Source: Bradyrhizobium sp. Ce-3 (lineage in GTDB: Bacteria > Pseudomonadota > Alphaproteobacteria > Rhizobiales > Xanthobacteraceae). From it: DNA of 64,000 bases. Position 1 is the stretch's first letter; each line of letters opens with the position of its first letter. The notes beneath the pieces were generated by a model that saw only the letters and a program-made list of their open reading frames with translations, did no database searches and was not told where the DNA came from. The stretch covers positions 434,001-498,000 of the forward strand of contig NZ_BQUV01000003.1 in the NCBI RefSeq assembly GCF_022835695.1. The letters run 5' to 3'. Made by a program: the position numbers and the translations under genes. Positions 43,248 to 53,789 of this stretch are shown here, piece after piece.

Positions 43248-43271
43248 GAACCTGCGCGAGGTTCCGTGGTT
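43247..43271 (+). promoter_or_regulatory. Near-match EcfG promoter for csbD-like gene
   Basis: GGAAC (43247-43251), 16 bases, GGTT (43268-43271), one mismatch from the full consensus. It begins on the last base of the SDR stop codon and ends 28 bases before the ATG. Confidence 0.5.
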
Positions 43272-43272
43272 G

Positions 43273-43295
43273 GCTCCCTGACAGTTTCAGGGAGC
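43273..43295 (+). promoter_or_regulatory. Hairpin covering the ribosome binding site of the CsbD-like gene
   Basis: gctccctga (43273-43281) pairs perfectly with tcagggagc (43287-43295), loop of five. The right arm contains the AGGGA ribosome binding site, five bases before the ATG at 43300. It could hide the site until melted, if the transcript begins early enough to include the left arm. Confidence 0.55.
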
Positions 43296-43299
43296 AGTC

Positions 43300-43680
43300 A
43301 TGATGGACAAGGATCGGATTTTCGGAACGGCGAAGGAATTTGCAGGCAAGGCGGAAGGCGCCGTCGGCGATGCGACTGGCGATAAGGAAACGCAGGCCTC
43401 GGGCCGTGCACGCGAAGCCGCAGGTTCGGTGCAGGATCTCTACGGCCAAGCCAAGGATGCCGCGCGCGACGCCGCCGACACTGCGGTCAACTACGCCAAG
43501 GACGCGTACGAACATCGCGGCGAGACCGTTCGCAGCGGACAGAAGGCGATGGCGCAGACGGTGCAGGACAATCCGCTCGGATCGCTGCTGATCGCCGGCG
43601 GCATCGGCTTTGCGCTTGCGCTGTTGATGACGCGGCAGCCGCGCCGTCCGCCACCGTCGCGCTGGCGGTACTACGGTTGA
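43300..43680 (+). CDS. CsbD-like stress protein with C-terminal membrane helix
   Basis: A 126-residue protein. The N-terminal part resembles CsbD: MDKDRIFGTAKEFAGKAEGA with Gly/Lys/Glu repeats, GDKETQASGRAREAAG. A helical Ala/Lys stretch with the DNPLGSLLIAGGIGFALALL membrane segment and a basic tail follow, as in DUF883 proteins. So it looks like a CsbD domain joined to a DUF883-like anchor. A near-consensus EcfG promoter and a ribosome-binding-site hairpin precede it. A stress role is inference from the family and promoter. Confidence 0.85.
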   Translation: MMDKDRIFGTAKEFAGKAEGAVGDATGDKETQASGRAREAAGSVQDLYGQAKDAARDAADTAVNYAKDAYEHRGETVRSGQKAMAQTVQDNPLGSLLIAGGIGFALALLMTRQPRRPPPSRWRYYG

Positions 43681-43763
43681 GCCGCACGACGAAATCGTAG
43701 GGCGGGTTGGCGACAGCGTAACTCGCCGTCCCGCCTAACCTCGTCCTCACGAGTTCATCCGTC

Positions 43764-43847
43764 GTCATTGCGAGGAGCGAAGCGACGAAGCAATCCATCC
43801 GTCCGCGTCTGCGGATCGATGGATTGCTTCGCTTTGCTCGCAATGAC
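43764..43847. repeat. Palindromic intergenic repeat, family D, copy 1
   Basis: Starts gtcattgcgaggagcgaagc and ends gctcgcaatgac, with gaagcaatccatc and gatggattgcttcg inside. A longer copy is at 54099-54247. The preceding bases (tagggcgggttgg, 43698-43738) belong to another repeat related to 50235. Confidence 0.85.
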
Positions 43848-43857
43848 GTGGATCCGC

Positions 43858-45588
43858 TTACTGCCAGGGATTCCCCGGCCCTGCGGCCCGCTGTCCGACG
43901 TTGCGCGGCGGACGCGGCGGCGGGGCGACCAATGGGCGCTGCTGCTGCGGCGCGCCGAAGCCGAAGATATCACGCAGCCAGGGTTGGGTCTGTGGCTGCG
44001 GCTGCGGTTGGGCCTGGGCCGGACGGAACGCGCGCCGTTGCGGCTTCGGCGCGGTGATGATCGAGCCATCCGGCGCGATCGCCGTGGTGGAGGGCGGCGG
44101 ATTTGCGGGCCCGCCGGTGGGCGCAGCCGGCGTGGCCGCGGCAACCGGCACGTCGCCCTTGGCTTGCTCGCGCCCGATCTCGCGGCGCGGCCAGGCGAAA
44201 TCATCGGCACGGCCGGCCGGCGGCGCCAGGGCCTCGCCCTTCACCAGCGTGCGCGCGGCGAGCGCATCGACGGAGGCGGGCCGTGTTCCCGGTCCGCCGA
44301 GCAATTGATCGGTGCCGACGGTGGAAGCGACCAGCGGCAGCACGGGTCCGGCAAGCGGCCGCGGCGCCGGCTTGCCCGGCTCGGCGCTGGTGTCGGGCGT
44401 CGCCGGTTCGCTCGGCAGCGCGATCGGGCCGGTGCGCACCGCGAGCAGGCGGGTCACCTCGCGCTCGACATAATGCGCGAGCTTGCGCGCGCCGGCCTTG
44501 GTGAAGAACACGCCGTCATCGGAGCGCAGCTTGCGCGGCTGTCCCTCGAAGTCCGGGCCCTTCGGCATGAAGCGGCCGGCCTCGTCGACAAAGCCGTCCC
44601 AGACGTCGACATAGGTGATGCCGGCCTTGCCGGCGCCGTCGCGATACAGCGCGTCGAGGAACAGCATATCCGACGTGCCCTTCTGGCCGCGGATCGCGGG
44701 CAGGCCGACCCACAGCACCGGCACGCCCTTGCTCTTCAGGACGTTGATCAGCTCCTCGATCTTCTTGCCGTAGAGCTCGACCCAGCGGTCGTCGCGGAAG
44801 TCGTAGACGCCGTTGGGCGAGCGCGCGGTCTTTTCCGGCGCGGCCTGCTGGTCGTTGTCGGCATCATCTGCCGGCGGCTCGGTCTCGGCCGGCTTGCCGT
44901 CGGTCTTGCTATCTGCCTTGCCATCGGTCTTGGCGGCGGCATCGGGTTTGTCACCGGGCTTGGCATCCGGCTTGCCGCGCGCGTCCTTTTTATCGTCCTT
45001 CTTGTCGACCTTCTTCTCGACGACCGGCTCTCGGATCGAGGTGCGATCGTTGAGGCCGAGCATCACCACGATGGCGTCGGGGTTCTCGGTGGCGAGAATG
45101 CCCTTGGCGGCCGCCGCCCAGTCCGCCGGATCGCCCTTGGGCTGATAGCGGATCAGGCCGGAGACCGTCTTGTGCTTGCGGATCACGCCCATGTCGGGCT
45201 GGTCGGAATAGGCGTCCTCCAGGCCATAGGCGAGCCAGTCGGCCATGGCGTCGCCGATCACGAGCACGTTGCGCTCGGCCGCGGCCTCGCGCTTGGCCGG
45301 CGGCGGCGCGCGCGAAAAATCCTCGCGCGGCCGCTGCGGCTGGGACGATTGCGGCTGCTGCTGGAACGGCGCGAAGAAATCGCCGCCGAACCAGCCGCCA
45401 CCGCCGCCACCATGCTGCGGCGGCGCGCGGCGCTGCGGCTGCGGCGGTCCGCCACCGAAGCCGGGGAAGCCGAAGAACTGCGCCGAGGCGGGCTCGGCAA
45501 TGCCGATCAACAGCGCAAGCGCGACCGTCAGCGCGACCAGCGGGCCGGCTTCGGTGAATATGCGCAAGAAGGATCTCGGCTTTGGCAT
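43858..45588 (-). CDS. DUF459 (SGNH-fold) exported protein lacking catalytic residues
   Basis: A 576-residue exported protein. An N-terminal signal or anchor helix (LVALTVALALLIGIAEPASA) and a Gly/Pro/Gln-rich segment (37-100) precede the SGNH domain: VLVIGDAMADWLAYGLE (110-124), VVMLGLNDRTS and GVPVLWVGLPA. The first block should read GDS, but Ala114 replaces the nucleophile Ser. The last block reads DGVFFTKAGARKLAHY, with Phe where the catalytic His is usual. A low-complexity Lys/Asp/Pro insert (roughly 205-250) interrupts the domain. A long Pro/Ala/Gln tail follows. So the fold is kept but hydrolysis is doubtful; binding to envelope polymer is an inference. Confidence 0.85.
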   Translation of the reverse strand: MPKPRSFLRIFTEAGPLVALTVALALLIGIAEPASAQFFGFPGFGGGPPQPQRRAPPQHGGGGGGWFGGDFFAPFQQQPQSSQPQRPREDFSRAPPPAKREAAAERNVLVIGDAMADWLAYGLEDAYSDQPDMGVIRKHKTVSGLIRYQPKGDPADWAAAAKGILATENPDAIVVMLGLNDRTSIREPVVEKKVDKKDDKKDARGKPDAKPGDKPDAAAKTDGKADSKTDGKPAETEPPADDADNDQQAAPEKTARSPNGVYDFRDDRWVELYGKKIEELINVLKSKGVPVLWVGLPAIRGQKGTSDMLFLDALYRDGAGKAGITYVDVWDGFVDEAGRFMPKGPDFEGQPRKLRSDDGVFFTKAGARKLAHYVEREVTRLLAVRTGPIALPSEPATPDTSAEPGKPAPRPLAGPVLPLVASTVGTDQLLGGPGTRPASVDALAARTLVKGEALAPPAGRADDFAWPRREIGREQAKGDVPVAAATPAAPTGGPANPPPSTTAIAPDGSIITAPKPQRRAFRPAQAQPQPQPQTQPWLRDIFGFGAPQQQRPLVAPPPRPPRNVGQRAAGPGNPWQ

Positions 45589-45778
45589 CGCGTTCAGTCG
45601 CAAATGATCTGGAAGTACGTGAGCATACTAGCGGAATCGGGCCGCAAGCGGGCAGCTTTTCCACCATAAATCGGGTGCCTCCGGCCGCCGTCAAGGCAGC
45701 CGGCAAATATCGGATTTCACGGTTAGTTTCGGGGGCGGGGGCGCCGCACCGGAACTGGGCTCCCGCAAGCGCAGAGCC

Positions 45779-45865
45779 GTAGCCCGGATGGAGCGAAGCG
45801 TAATCCGGGACCAGACCAGCCGCGCGGTGAGAACCCCGGATTTCGCTGCGCTTCATCCGGGCTAC
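45779..45865. repeat. Palindromic intergenic repeat, family B, copy 2
   Basis: gtagcccggatggagcgaag at the left and cttcatccgggctac at the right, the family B ends. It is inverted relative to copy 1 at 33681, and its stem halves match that copy. Confidence 0.85.
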
Positions 45866-45873
45866 GGGGCGGC

Positions 45874-47253
45874 CTACCGCCCCCGCAGCCGATCCAGCAC
45901 CTCTGATGTGGCAAAGCCGTCGGCCGGTGCGCCGATCGAGACCTGGAAGCCGCGCAGCGCCTCGCGGGTCTGGCCGCCGAACTGGCCGTCGGGCGTGCCC
46001 TTGTAGAAGCCGCGCTGGGCCAGCAGCTGCTGCAGTTCCAGCCGCTCGGCGCGCGACAGCACCCGTTCCTGGCGTGGCCAGGGTTGCACGAAGGGTTGGC
46101 CGCCGCGCAGCCGGTCGGCGAAATGGCCGATCGCGAGCGCATAGGCCTCGGCCGGGTTGTACTTCATGATGACCCGGAAATTCTGCAGCATCAGGAAGCC
46201 CGGCCCCTCGGCACCCGCCGGCGCCAGCAGATAGGCCTTGTCGGACGGCCGCGGGAACGCCTGGCCGTTGGGCCGCTTGACGCCGAGCTGCTCCCATTGC
46301 GACAGCGGCATCGCCTTGGCGCGGTCGGCCAGCATGTAGTTGAGGCCCTGCGGCAGCACGACCTCGTAGCCCCAGCTTGCGCCGGTCTGCCAGCCGTCCT
46401 TCTTCAAATTGTTGGCGGTGGAGGCGATCAGGTCGCTCGGATTGTCGACCACGTCGCGACGGCCGTCGCCATCGCCGTCGACGGCGAAGCGCTTGAACGC
46501 GGTCGGCATGAACTGGGTCGGACCGAACGCGCCGGCCCAGGAGCCGCGCAGCTGCTCGGGCCTGAGATCGCCGCGGTTGAGGATTTCCAGCGCCGACAGG
46601 AATTCATCCTTGAAGTAGGCCTGGCGGCGGCCGATGCAGGCGAGCGTCGCGGTCGACTGCACCACGCTGCGATCGCCCATCTGGGTCGAGTAGTTCGACT
46701 CGATGCCCCAGATCGCCGCGATGATGTAGCGATCGACGCCATAGGCTTTCTCGGTCGCGTCGAACTGCGGCTTGTACTTCGCGAGGATCTCGCGGCCCTT
46801 GGCGAGCCGCGCATCGCTGACGAGGATATCGAGATAATCCCAGATCGCCTTGGTGAATTCCGGCTGCGAATCCAGGAGATCCATGATGCGCAGGTCTGGC
46901 GTGAGCCCCGCGGTGAAGCGTTGGAAATTCTCCTGCGTGATGTTGCGCCGCGCGGCATCCGGCCACATCGCCGCGACGCAGTTCGGGAAGTCGGACGCGG
47001 CCTGGCGGATCGCGGCTGCCGTCATCAGCGGATGGCCGGAGGCGCCGTCCTCGCCGCTCCAGGGCGGCGGCGCACCGTCCTGTCCAGTCGCGGCCTGCGG
47101 CGGCGTCGCGGCGTTCGGGGAGAAGATGCTGTCGATCAAATTGGTCAGGCCGTTGCCGGCCGATTGGGCTTGCGTGCTGCCGGGCAGCAGCAGGGCCAGC
47201 GCGATCAGGCTCGCGCTGAAAAGTCTGGTCCTTGATGTTCCCGTCGCGCGCAT
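45874..47253 (-). CDS. Lytic murein transglycosylase (MltB-like) with peptidoglycan-binding domain
   Basis: A 459-residue exported enzyme. Signal peptide: SRTRLFSASLIALALLLPGSTQAQ. The SLT_2 catalytic domain has the Glu in IWGIESNYSTQMG, then ALEILNRGDLRPEQLRGSWA and GAFGPTQFMPTAFKRFAVDG, with a calcium-like DGDGDGRRD. The C-terminal peptidoglycan-binding domain (about 395-459) has LQQLLAQRGFYKGTPDGQFG. It cuts glycan strands with anhydro-muramic ends, in the periplasm. No lipobox is seen. It starts at MRATGTS; the longer frame begins with a TTG. Confidence 0.94.
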   Translation of the reverse strand: MRATGTSRTRLFSASLIALALLLPGSTQAQSAGNGLTNLIDSIFSPNAATPPQAATGQDGAPPPWSGEDGASGHPLMTAAAIRQAASDFPNCVAAMWPDAARRNITQENFQRFTAGLTPDLRIMDLLDSQPEFTKAIWDYLDILVSDARLAKGREILAKYKPQFDATEKAYGVDRYIIAAIWGIESNYSTQMGDRSVVQSTATLACIGRRQAYFKDEFLSALEILNRGDLRPEQLRGSWAGAFGPTQFMPTAFKRFAVDGDGDGRRDVVDNPSDLIASTANNLKKDGWQTGASWGYEVVLPQGLNYMLADRAKAMPLSQWEQLGVKRPNGQAFPRPSDKAYLLAPAGAEGPGFLMLQNFRVIMKYNPAEAYALAIGHFADRLRGGQPFVQPWPRQERVLSRAERLELQQLLAQRGFYKGTPDGQFGGQTREALRGFQVSIGAPADGFATSEVLDRLRGR

Positions 47254-47385
47254 GTGTCGTGTGCCTGTCAAAATCGTGCCGCCTCAGAAGGCCCCGTCAC
47301 GGTTTCCAATAGCTTAACAAAGGGCAGCATTTGGGGCGTGGCGAAATCACGCGACGGTTTTGGCCGGGACAAATTGTCCGGCGCA

Positions 47386-47805
47386 TCAATCCGTTCTGAC
47401 CTGATCCCTGAGATCGGCCAAAACGGCTTCGGCATTCTCAAAGCAGTCGCCGCCCGGCGGGCTCGCTTCGATCCGGGCGATCACGGCTTCCAGTCCGGCC
47501 TGGGTTTCAGCCAAGCGACCCCGCAGGGCTGCGACCTCGCGCACCTTGGTTTTGAGCGCGGTCAGCAGTCTGTCGCGGCTCCAGTCTCCCTTGCCGTGCG
47601 GCGGCAGCAGGTTCCGGATCTCGTCGAGCGAGAAACCGGCTTGCTGGGCCATCACGATGATCTCGAGCACTTGCCTGGTCCCGCGCGAGTACTGCCGGTA
47701 GCCGTTCAGGCCGCGGTCGATCGACCCGATCAGGCCCTCCCGCTCATAAAAGCGGATGCGCGACGGCGACAGGCCGGACTCCCGGGCCAGTTCCCCGATC
47801 TTCAC
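47386..47805 (-). CDS. MerR family transcriptional regulator
   Basis: A 139-residue regulator. The winged-helix N-terminus (KIGELARESGLSPSRIRFYE, then REGLIGSI and NGYRQYS) binds DNA. A coiled-coil dimer helix (TALKTKVREVAALRGRLAETQ) and a short tail with one Cys (GGDCFENAE) follow, so it lacks the metal-binding Cys pairs of MerR, CueR or ZntR. It may sense a small molecule or redox state by that single Cys, which is inference. It diverges from the Old Yellow Enzyme gene across a perfect operator. Confidence 0.93.
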   Translation of the reverse strand: MKIGELARESGLSPSRIRFYEREGLIGSIDRGLNGYRQYSRGTRQVLEIIVMAQQAGFSLDEIRNLLPPHGKGDWSRDRLLTALKTKVREVAALRGRLAETQAGLEAVIARIEASPPGGDCFENAEAVLADLRDQVRTD

Positions 47806-47825
47806 GGCGGTGCTCCTTTGGCTGC

Positions 47826-47856
47826 TTGACCTTAAAGTTCACTTTAAGGTTAGGGT
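47826..47856 (+). promoter_or_regulatory. MerR-type promoter/operator
   Basis: The perfect inverted repeat accttaaagt-tc-actttaaggt (47829-47850) sits between a TTGACC -35 (47826-47831) and a weak -10 tagggt (47851-47856), a 19-base spacer. That overlong spacer with a dyad inside it is the hallmark of MerR-activated promoters. It faces the flavin oxidoreductase gene at 47893. Confidence 0.88.
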
Positions 47857-47892
47857 GCGCCCAGATCAACAAGGAACTAGGAAACCTGGCTC

Positions 47893-49194
47893 ATGTCGCC
47901 GTTCGATTCCCTCACGCTGCCCAATGGAAGCACTGTTCCCAACCGCATCGCCAAGGCGGCGATGGAGGAGAACATGGCCGATGCCGCGCATGTCCCCTCG
48001 GCCGAACTGCTGCGACTCTACCAGGCCTGGGCCGATGGCGGCGCCGGCCTCATCATAACAGGCAATGTCATGATCGACCGCCGCGCCATGACCGGGCCGG
48101 GCGGCGTCGTGCTGGAGGACGGCACCGACCTCGAAGCGTTCCGGAATTGGGCGCGGATCGGCCGGGCCAGGGGTGCGCAGATGTGGTTGCAGCTCAACCA
48201 TCCGGGCCGCCAGATGATGAAGAATCTCGGCCAGCAAACCGTGGCGCCGTCAGCGGTACCGCTCGATCTCGGCAAGCATTCGAACCTGTTTGCGACGCCG
48301 AGGGCGATGACCGGGCAGGACATCGACGAGGTGATCGCGCGCTTCGCCGGCGCGGCGCGCCTCGCCGAGCGGGCGGGTTTTTCCGGCGTAGAGATCCATG
48401 CGGCGCACGGCTACCTGCTCAGCCAGTTCCTGTCGCCGCTGACCAACCGGCGCACCGACGATTGGGGCGGCTCGCTGCAAAACCGGGCGCGTCTGTTGAT
48501 CGAAACCGTCAAGGCGGTGCGCGCGGCGGTGTCGCCGGGCTTTTCCGTTGCGGTCAAATTGAACTCGGCCGATTTCCAGCGCGGCGGCTTCGATGCGCTC
48601 GATGCGAAGACCGTCGTCGAGATGCTGAATCAATTGCCCGTTGACCTCGTCGAACTGTCGGGCGGCAGCTATGAGGCGCCGGCGATGCAGGGCGATGCCC
48701 GCGACGGCCGCACGCTGGCGCGCGAGGCCTATTTCCTCGACTTCGCGCGCGACATCGCAGGCGTCGCGAAGATGCCGGTGATGGTCACCGGCGGCATTCG
48801 CCGCATCGGCGTCGTGCAGCAGGTGCTCGACAGCGGTGTCGCAATCGCAGGTATCGGCACCGCGCTCGCGATCCGGCCGGATTTGCCGAATGCCTGGCGC
48901 AGGGCGGAGGATCTGCGGCCAGACGTCGCGCCGATCGGCTGGAAGAGCAAGCCGCTGGCCTCGCTCGCCGCCATGGCGGTGGTGAAATTCCAGTTGCGGC
49001 GGTTGAGCCGGGGCCGCACGGCCAATCCGAACGTTTCGCCGCTGAAGGCGTTGGTCCTCGCCCAGCTGCGGACTGCGGTGCTCACTCGCAAGTATCGCCG
49101 CTGGATCGGGTCATCTGCTGCCGCGACTGCCGTAACCGGGGGCGCGGCAGCCCCGTCGCGCGCCAATTCGCGCGCCGTCGGGATGCCGCGATAG
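47893..49194 (+). CDS. NADH:flavin oxidoreductase, Old Yellow Enzyme family
   Basis: A 433-residue flavoenzyme with a TIM barrel. Blocks: FDSLTLPNGSTVPNRIAKAA, QLNHPGRQ, GVEIHAAHGYLLSQFLSP, TNRRTDDWGGSLQNRARL and VTGGIRR. It binds FMN and reduces activated C=C bonds, quinones or nitro compounds with NAD(P)H. The C-terminal 90 residues beyond the barrel are basic and Ala-rich and not part of the usual fold. It is controlled by the divergent MerR regulator through the operator at 47829, so it is probably induced by an electrophile; that is inference. Confidence 0.92.
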   Translation: MSPFDSLTLPNGSTVPNRIAKAAMEENMADAAHVPSAELLRLYQAWADGGAGLIITGNVMIDRRAMTGPGGVVLEDGTDLEAFRNWARIGRARGAQMWLQLNHPGRQMMKNLGQQTVAPSAVPLDLGKHSNLFATPRAMTGQDIDEVIARFAGAARLAERAGFSGVEIHAAHGYLLSQFLSPLTNRRTDDWGGSLQNRARLLIETVKAVRAAVSPGFSVAVKLNSADFQRGGFDALDAKTVVEMLNQLPVDLVELSGGSYEAPAMQGDARDGRTLAREAYFLDFARDIAGVAKMPVMVTGGIRRIGVVQQVLDSGVAIAGIGTALAIRPDLPNAWRRAEDLRPDVAPIGWKSKPLASLAAMAVVKFQLRRLSRGRTANPNVSPLKALVLAQLRTAVLTRKYRRWIGSSAAATAVTGGAAAPSRANSRAVGMPR

Positions 49195-49229
49195 GCGGAA
49201 CGCTCGGGTCGAACAGGCTTGGGTGCAGA

Positions 49230-49265
49230 AGGCGGATGGGTGCGCATCACACATCCGCCTTTGTT
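49230..49265 (+). terminator. Intrinsic terminator after the Old Yellow Enzyme gene
   Basis: aggcggatg (49230-49238) pairs with catccgcct (49252-49260), followed by ttgttct. The T-run is short but the stem is perfect. Confidence 0.7.
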
Positions 49266-49342
49266 CTCGGCTGCAAAAACGGTTACCAAGAAGAGATTAA
49301 ATCTCGCGCGTTCCCACCCGTTGCAAGGCTTCCGATAATCCC

Positions 49343-50218
49343 ATGAAGATCCGCAAAGCCGTATTTCCCGTCGCCGGTCTCGGCACCCGTGTGCTGCCCG
49401 CCACCAAGGCGATGCCGAAGGAGATGTTGACGATCGTCGACAAGCCTTTGATCCAGTACGTGGTCGACGAAGCCCGCGAAGCCGGCATCGAGCACTTCGT
49501 GTTCGTCACCGGCCGCAACAAGGGCGTCATCGAGGATCATTTCGACCGCATGTTCGAGCTCGACACCACGCTGGCGCAGCGCGGCAAGAAGACCGAGCAG
49601 GACATCCTGGCGCAGAACCAGCCTGAAGCCGGCGCGATGAGCTTCACCCGGCAGCAGGCGCCGCTCGGGCTCGGCCACGCCGTGTGGTGCGCGCGCGACA
49701 TCGTCGGCAACGAGCCGTTCGCGGTGGTGCTGCCTGATGAACTGGTGCTGAACACGCCGGGCTGCCTGAAGCAGATGATCGACGCCGCCAACAAGCTTGG
49801 CGAAAAGTCGAATGTGCTCGCGGTCGAGGCGGTGCCCGATGAGCTCACCCATCAATACGGCATCTGCGGAGTGGGAAAACGCACCGGCAACATCTTCGAG
49901 GTCGACGGCATGGTCGAGAAGCCGCCGAAGGGAACCGCGCCGTCGAACCTGTCGATCACCGGCCGCTACATCCTGCAGCCGGAGATCTTCGACATCCTGG
50001 CCACCCAGGAGCGCGGCGCCGGCGGCGAGATCCAGCTCACCGACGCGATGATCGGTCTTGCCAGGACGCAGAAGTTCTACGGCGTCGAGTTCGAGGGCGA
50101 GCGCCACGATTGCGGCTCCAAGCCCGGCTTCCTGCGCGCCAACATCGCCTTCGGCCTCAAGCGCCCCGAGCTGCGCGACGGCCTGATCGCCGAGATGAAG
50201 AAGTATCTGGAGAAGTAG
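49343..50218 (+). CDS. galU: UTP-glucose-1-phosphate uridylyltransferase
   Basis: A 291-residue cytoplasmic enzyme making UDP-glucose from UTP and glucose-1-phosphate, the donor for exopolysaccharide, cyclic glucans and LPS. The start holds AVFPVAGLGTRVLPATKAMP then KEMLTIVDKPLIQY, the nucleotide-binding signature with the catalytic Lys. Later come PLGLGHAVWCAR, VVLPDELVLN, GGEIQLTDAM and HDCGSKPGFL. It stands alone here; the palindrome gagattaaatctc (49293-49305) lies in its leader. Confidence 0.97.
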   Translation: MKIRKAVFPVAGLGTRVLPATKAMPKEMLTIVDKPLIQYVVDEAREAGIEHFVFVTGRNKGVIEDHFDRMFELDTTLAQRGKKTEQDILAQNQPEAGAMSFTRQQAPLGLGHAVWCARDIVGNEPFAVVLPDELVLNTPGCLKQMIDAANKLGEKSNVLAVEAVPDELTHQYGICGVGKRTGNIFEVDGMVEKPPKGTAPSNLSITGRYILQPEIFDILATQERGAGGEIQLTDAMIGLARTQKFYGVEFEGERHDCGSKPGFLRANIAFGLKRPELRDGLIAEMKKYLEK

Positions 50219-50234
50219 GGGCGCGGGAAGATTT

Positions 50235-50309
50235 GTAGGGCGATTAGCGCAGCGTAATCCGCCGTCGCGTGTCGGCCGGCGAATTACGCCTTCGGCTAAT
50301 CCGCCCTAC
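50235..50309. repeat. Palindromic intergenic repeat, family E
   Basis: gtagggcgattagcgcagcg on the left and cggctaatccgccctac on the right pair as a long imperfect stem. A partial relative (tagggcgggttggcgacagc) is at 43698-43738. Confidence 0.7.
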
Positions 50310-50356
50310 GTACTGTCATCGCCCGGTCGATGACATTGCGCCAGAACCATCCACGA

Positions 50357-50384
50357 CGTCGTCCCGGCGAAGGCCGGGACGACG
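50357..50384. repeat. Palindromic intergenic repeat, family C, short copy
   Basis: cgtcgtcccggc, four-base loop, gccgggacgacg: a perfect 12-base stem. It matches the left end of the family C repeat at 38627. Confidence 0.75.
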
Positions 50385-50449
50385 GTTGTGGATGTGGCGC
50401 GATGTATGCGTCAAACGAGAATTATATTTCCACCGCAGCATCTCCGCAG

Positions 50450-51406
50450 TCACGCCACCTTCCGCCGCCCCGCGCGTTTCGCCGGCTCTTTCGCGCCATC
50501 CTGCTTCGGCGTGCGCAACTCCCTGGCGGCGAGGCTCACCACTTCGGCGATCTGCTGCAGCTGCGCGGCGAGCGGTGAGGTCTTGCGCCAGACCATGCCG
50601 ATGGTGCGCGAGGGCTGCGGGTGCTTGAAGCGCGAGACCGTGACCGGCGCCGAGCGGGTCTCGACCGTCACCGCCATCTCGGGGATCAAAGTGACGCCGA
50701 TGCCGGCGCCGACCATCTGCACCAGCGTCGACAGCGAGCTCGCGTCCAGCACCTCGCGCGGCGGCGAGGACTGTATGTTGCAGAACGACAGCGCCTGGTC
50801 GCGGAAGCAGTGGCCTTCCTCGAGCAGCAGCAGCCGCATCTCGCGCAGCATCTCGGCGCTCGGCACCGGCGTCTTGGCGTCCTCGCCCGGCCGCACCAGC
50901 AGGAAATTCTCCGAGAACAGCGCGACCTCGGTCAGCGACGGTTCATGCACCGGCAGCGCCACGATCGCGGTATCGAGCCGGCCTTCGGCGACCTCCTTGA
51001 TCAGCTTCGGCGTCAGCGTCTCGCGGACATGGATGTCGAGCTCGGGATGCAGCCGCGCCAGCGTCTCGATCACCTTCGGCAGCAGATATGGCGCGATCGT
51101 CGGGATCATGCCGACGCGCAGCCGCCCGGCGAGCTTGTCGCGCGAGGCGCGCGCGAAGTCGCCGAGCTCGTCGACCGAGCGCAGGATATCGCGCACGCGA
51201 TGCAGCAGGTCCTCGCCGAACGTCGTCAGCGTCACTTGCCGCGCATTGCGTTCGATCAGCACGCCGCCGACGGCGCGCTCCAGCTCGCGGATCTGCATCG
51301 ACAGCGCCGGCTGCGACACCGCGCAGGCATCGGCGGCGCGCCCGAAATGCCCGTGCTGCGCCAGCGCATCGAAATACCTCAATTGCCGGAGTGTGACATT
51401 TATCAT
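50450..51406 (-). CDS. oxyR: Hydrogen-peroxide regulator OxyR (LysR family)
   Basis: A 318-residue LysR-type regulator. The N-terminal helix-turn-helix is FGRAADACAVSQPALSMQIR. The sensor domain has the two redox Cys, C200 and C209, in EEGHCFRDQALSFC, at the spacing of the peroxide-sensing pair C199/C208 of E. coli OxyR. A basic C-terminal extension (KQDGAKEPAKRAGRRKVA) is longer than usual. It is divergent from katG (118 bases apart), so it should activate katG on oxidation. Confidence 0.94.
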   Translation of the reverse strand: MINVTLRQLRYFDALAQHGHFGRAADACAVSQPALSMQIRELERAVGGVLIERNARQVTLTTFGEDLLHRVRDILRSVDELGDFARASRDKLAGRLRVGMIPTIAPYLLPKVIETLARLHPELDIHVRETLTPKLIKEVAEGRLDTAIVALPVHEPSLTEVALFSENFLLVRPGEDAKTPVPSAEMLREMRLLLLEEGHCFRDQALSFCNIQSSPPREVLDASSLSTLVQMVGAGIGVTLIPEMAVTVETRSAPVTVSRFKHPQPSRTIGMVWRKTSPLAAQLQQIAEVVSLAARELRTPKQDGAKEPAKRAGRRKVA

Positions 51407-51467
51407 CAGATTATCTTATCGACGCGATCACTAAAGTCAATTTCACCTGATGGATTGGGGCGCGTAG

Positions 51468-53690
<2,223 letters not shown>

Positions 53691-53713
53691 TCGGCCGGCA
53701 ACGGCAATCGGGG

Positions 53714-53748
53714 ACAGGGCGGCGCTTCGGCGCCGCCCTGTTTCATTT
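53714..53748 (+). terminator. Intrinsic terminator of katG
   Basis: acagggcggcgc (53714-53725), loop ttcg, gcgccgccctgt (53730-53741): a perfect 12-base stem with the stable UUCG loop, followed by ttc. Confidence 0.88.
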
Positions 53749-53789
53749 CGGGGGTGCCATCGGACGACGAAGCCGTTCCGCGGTCTTGT

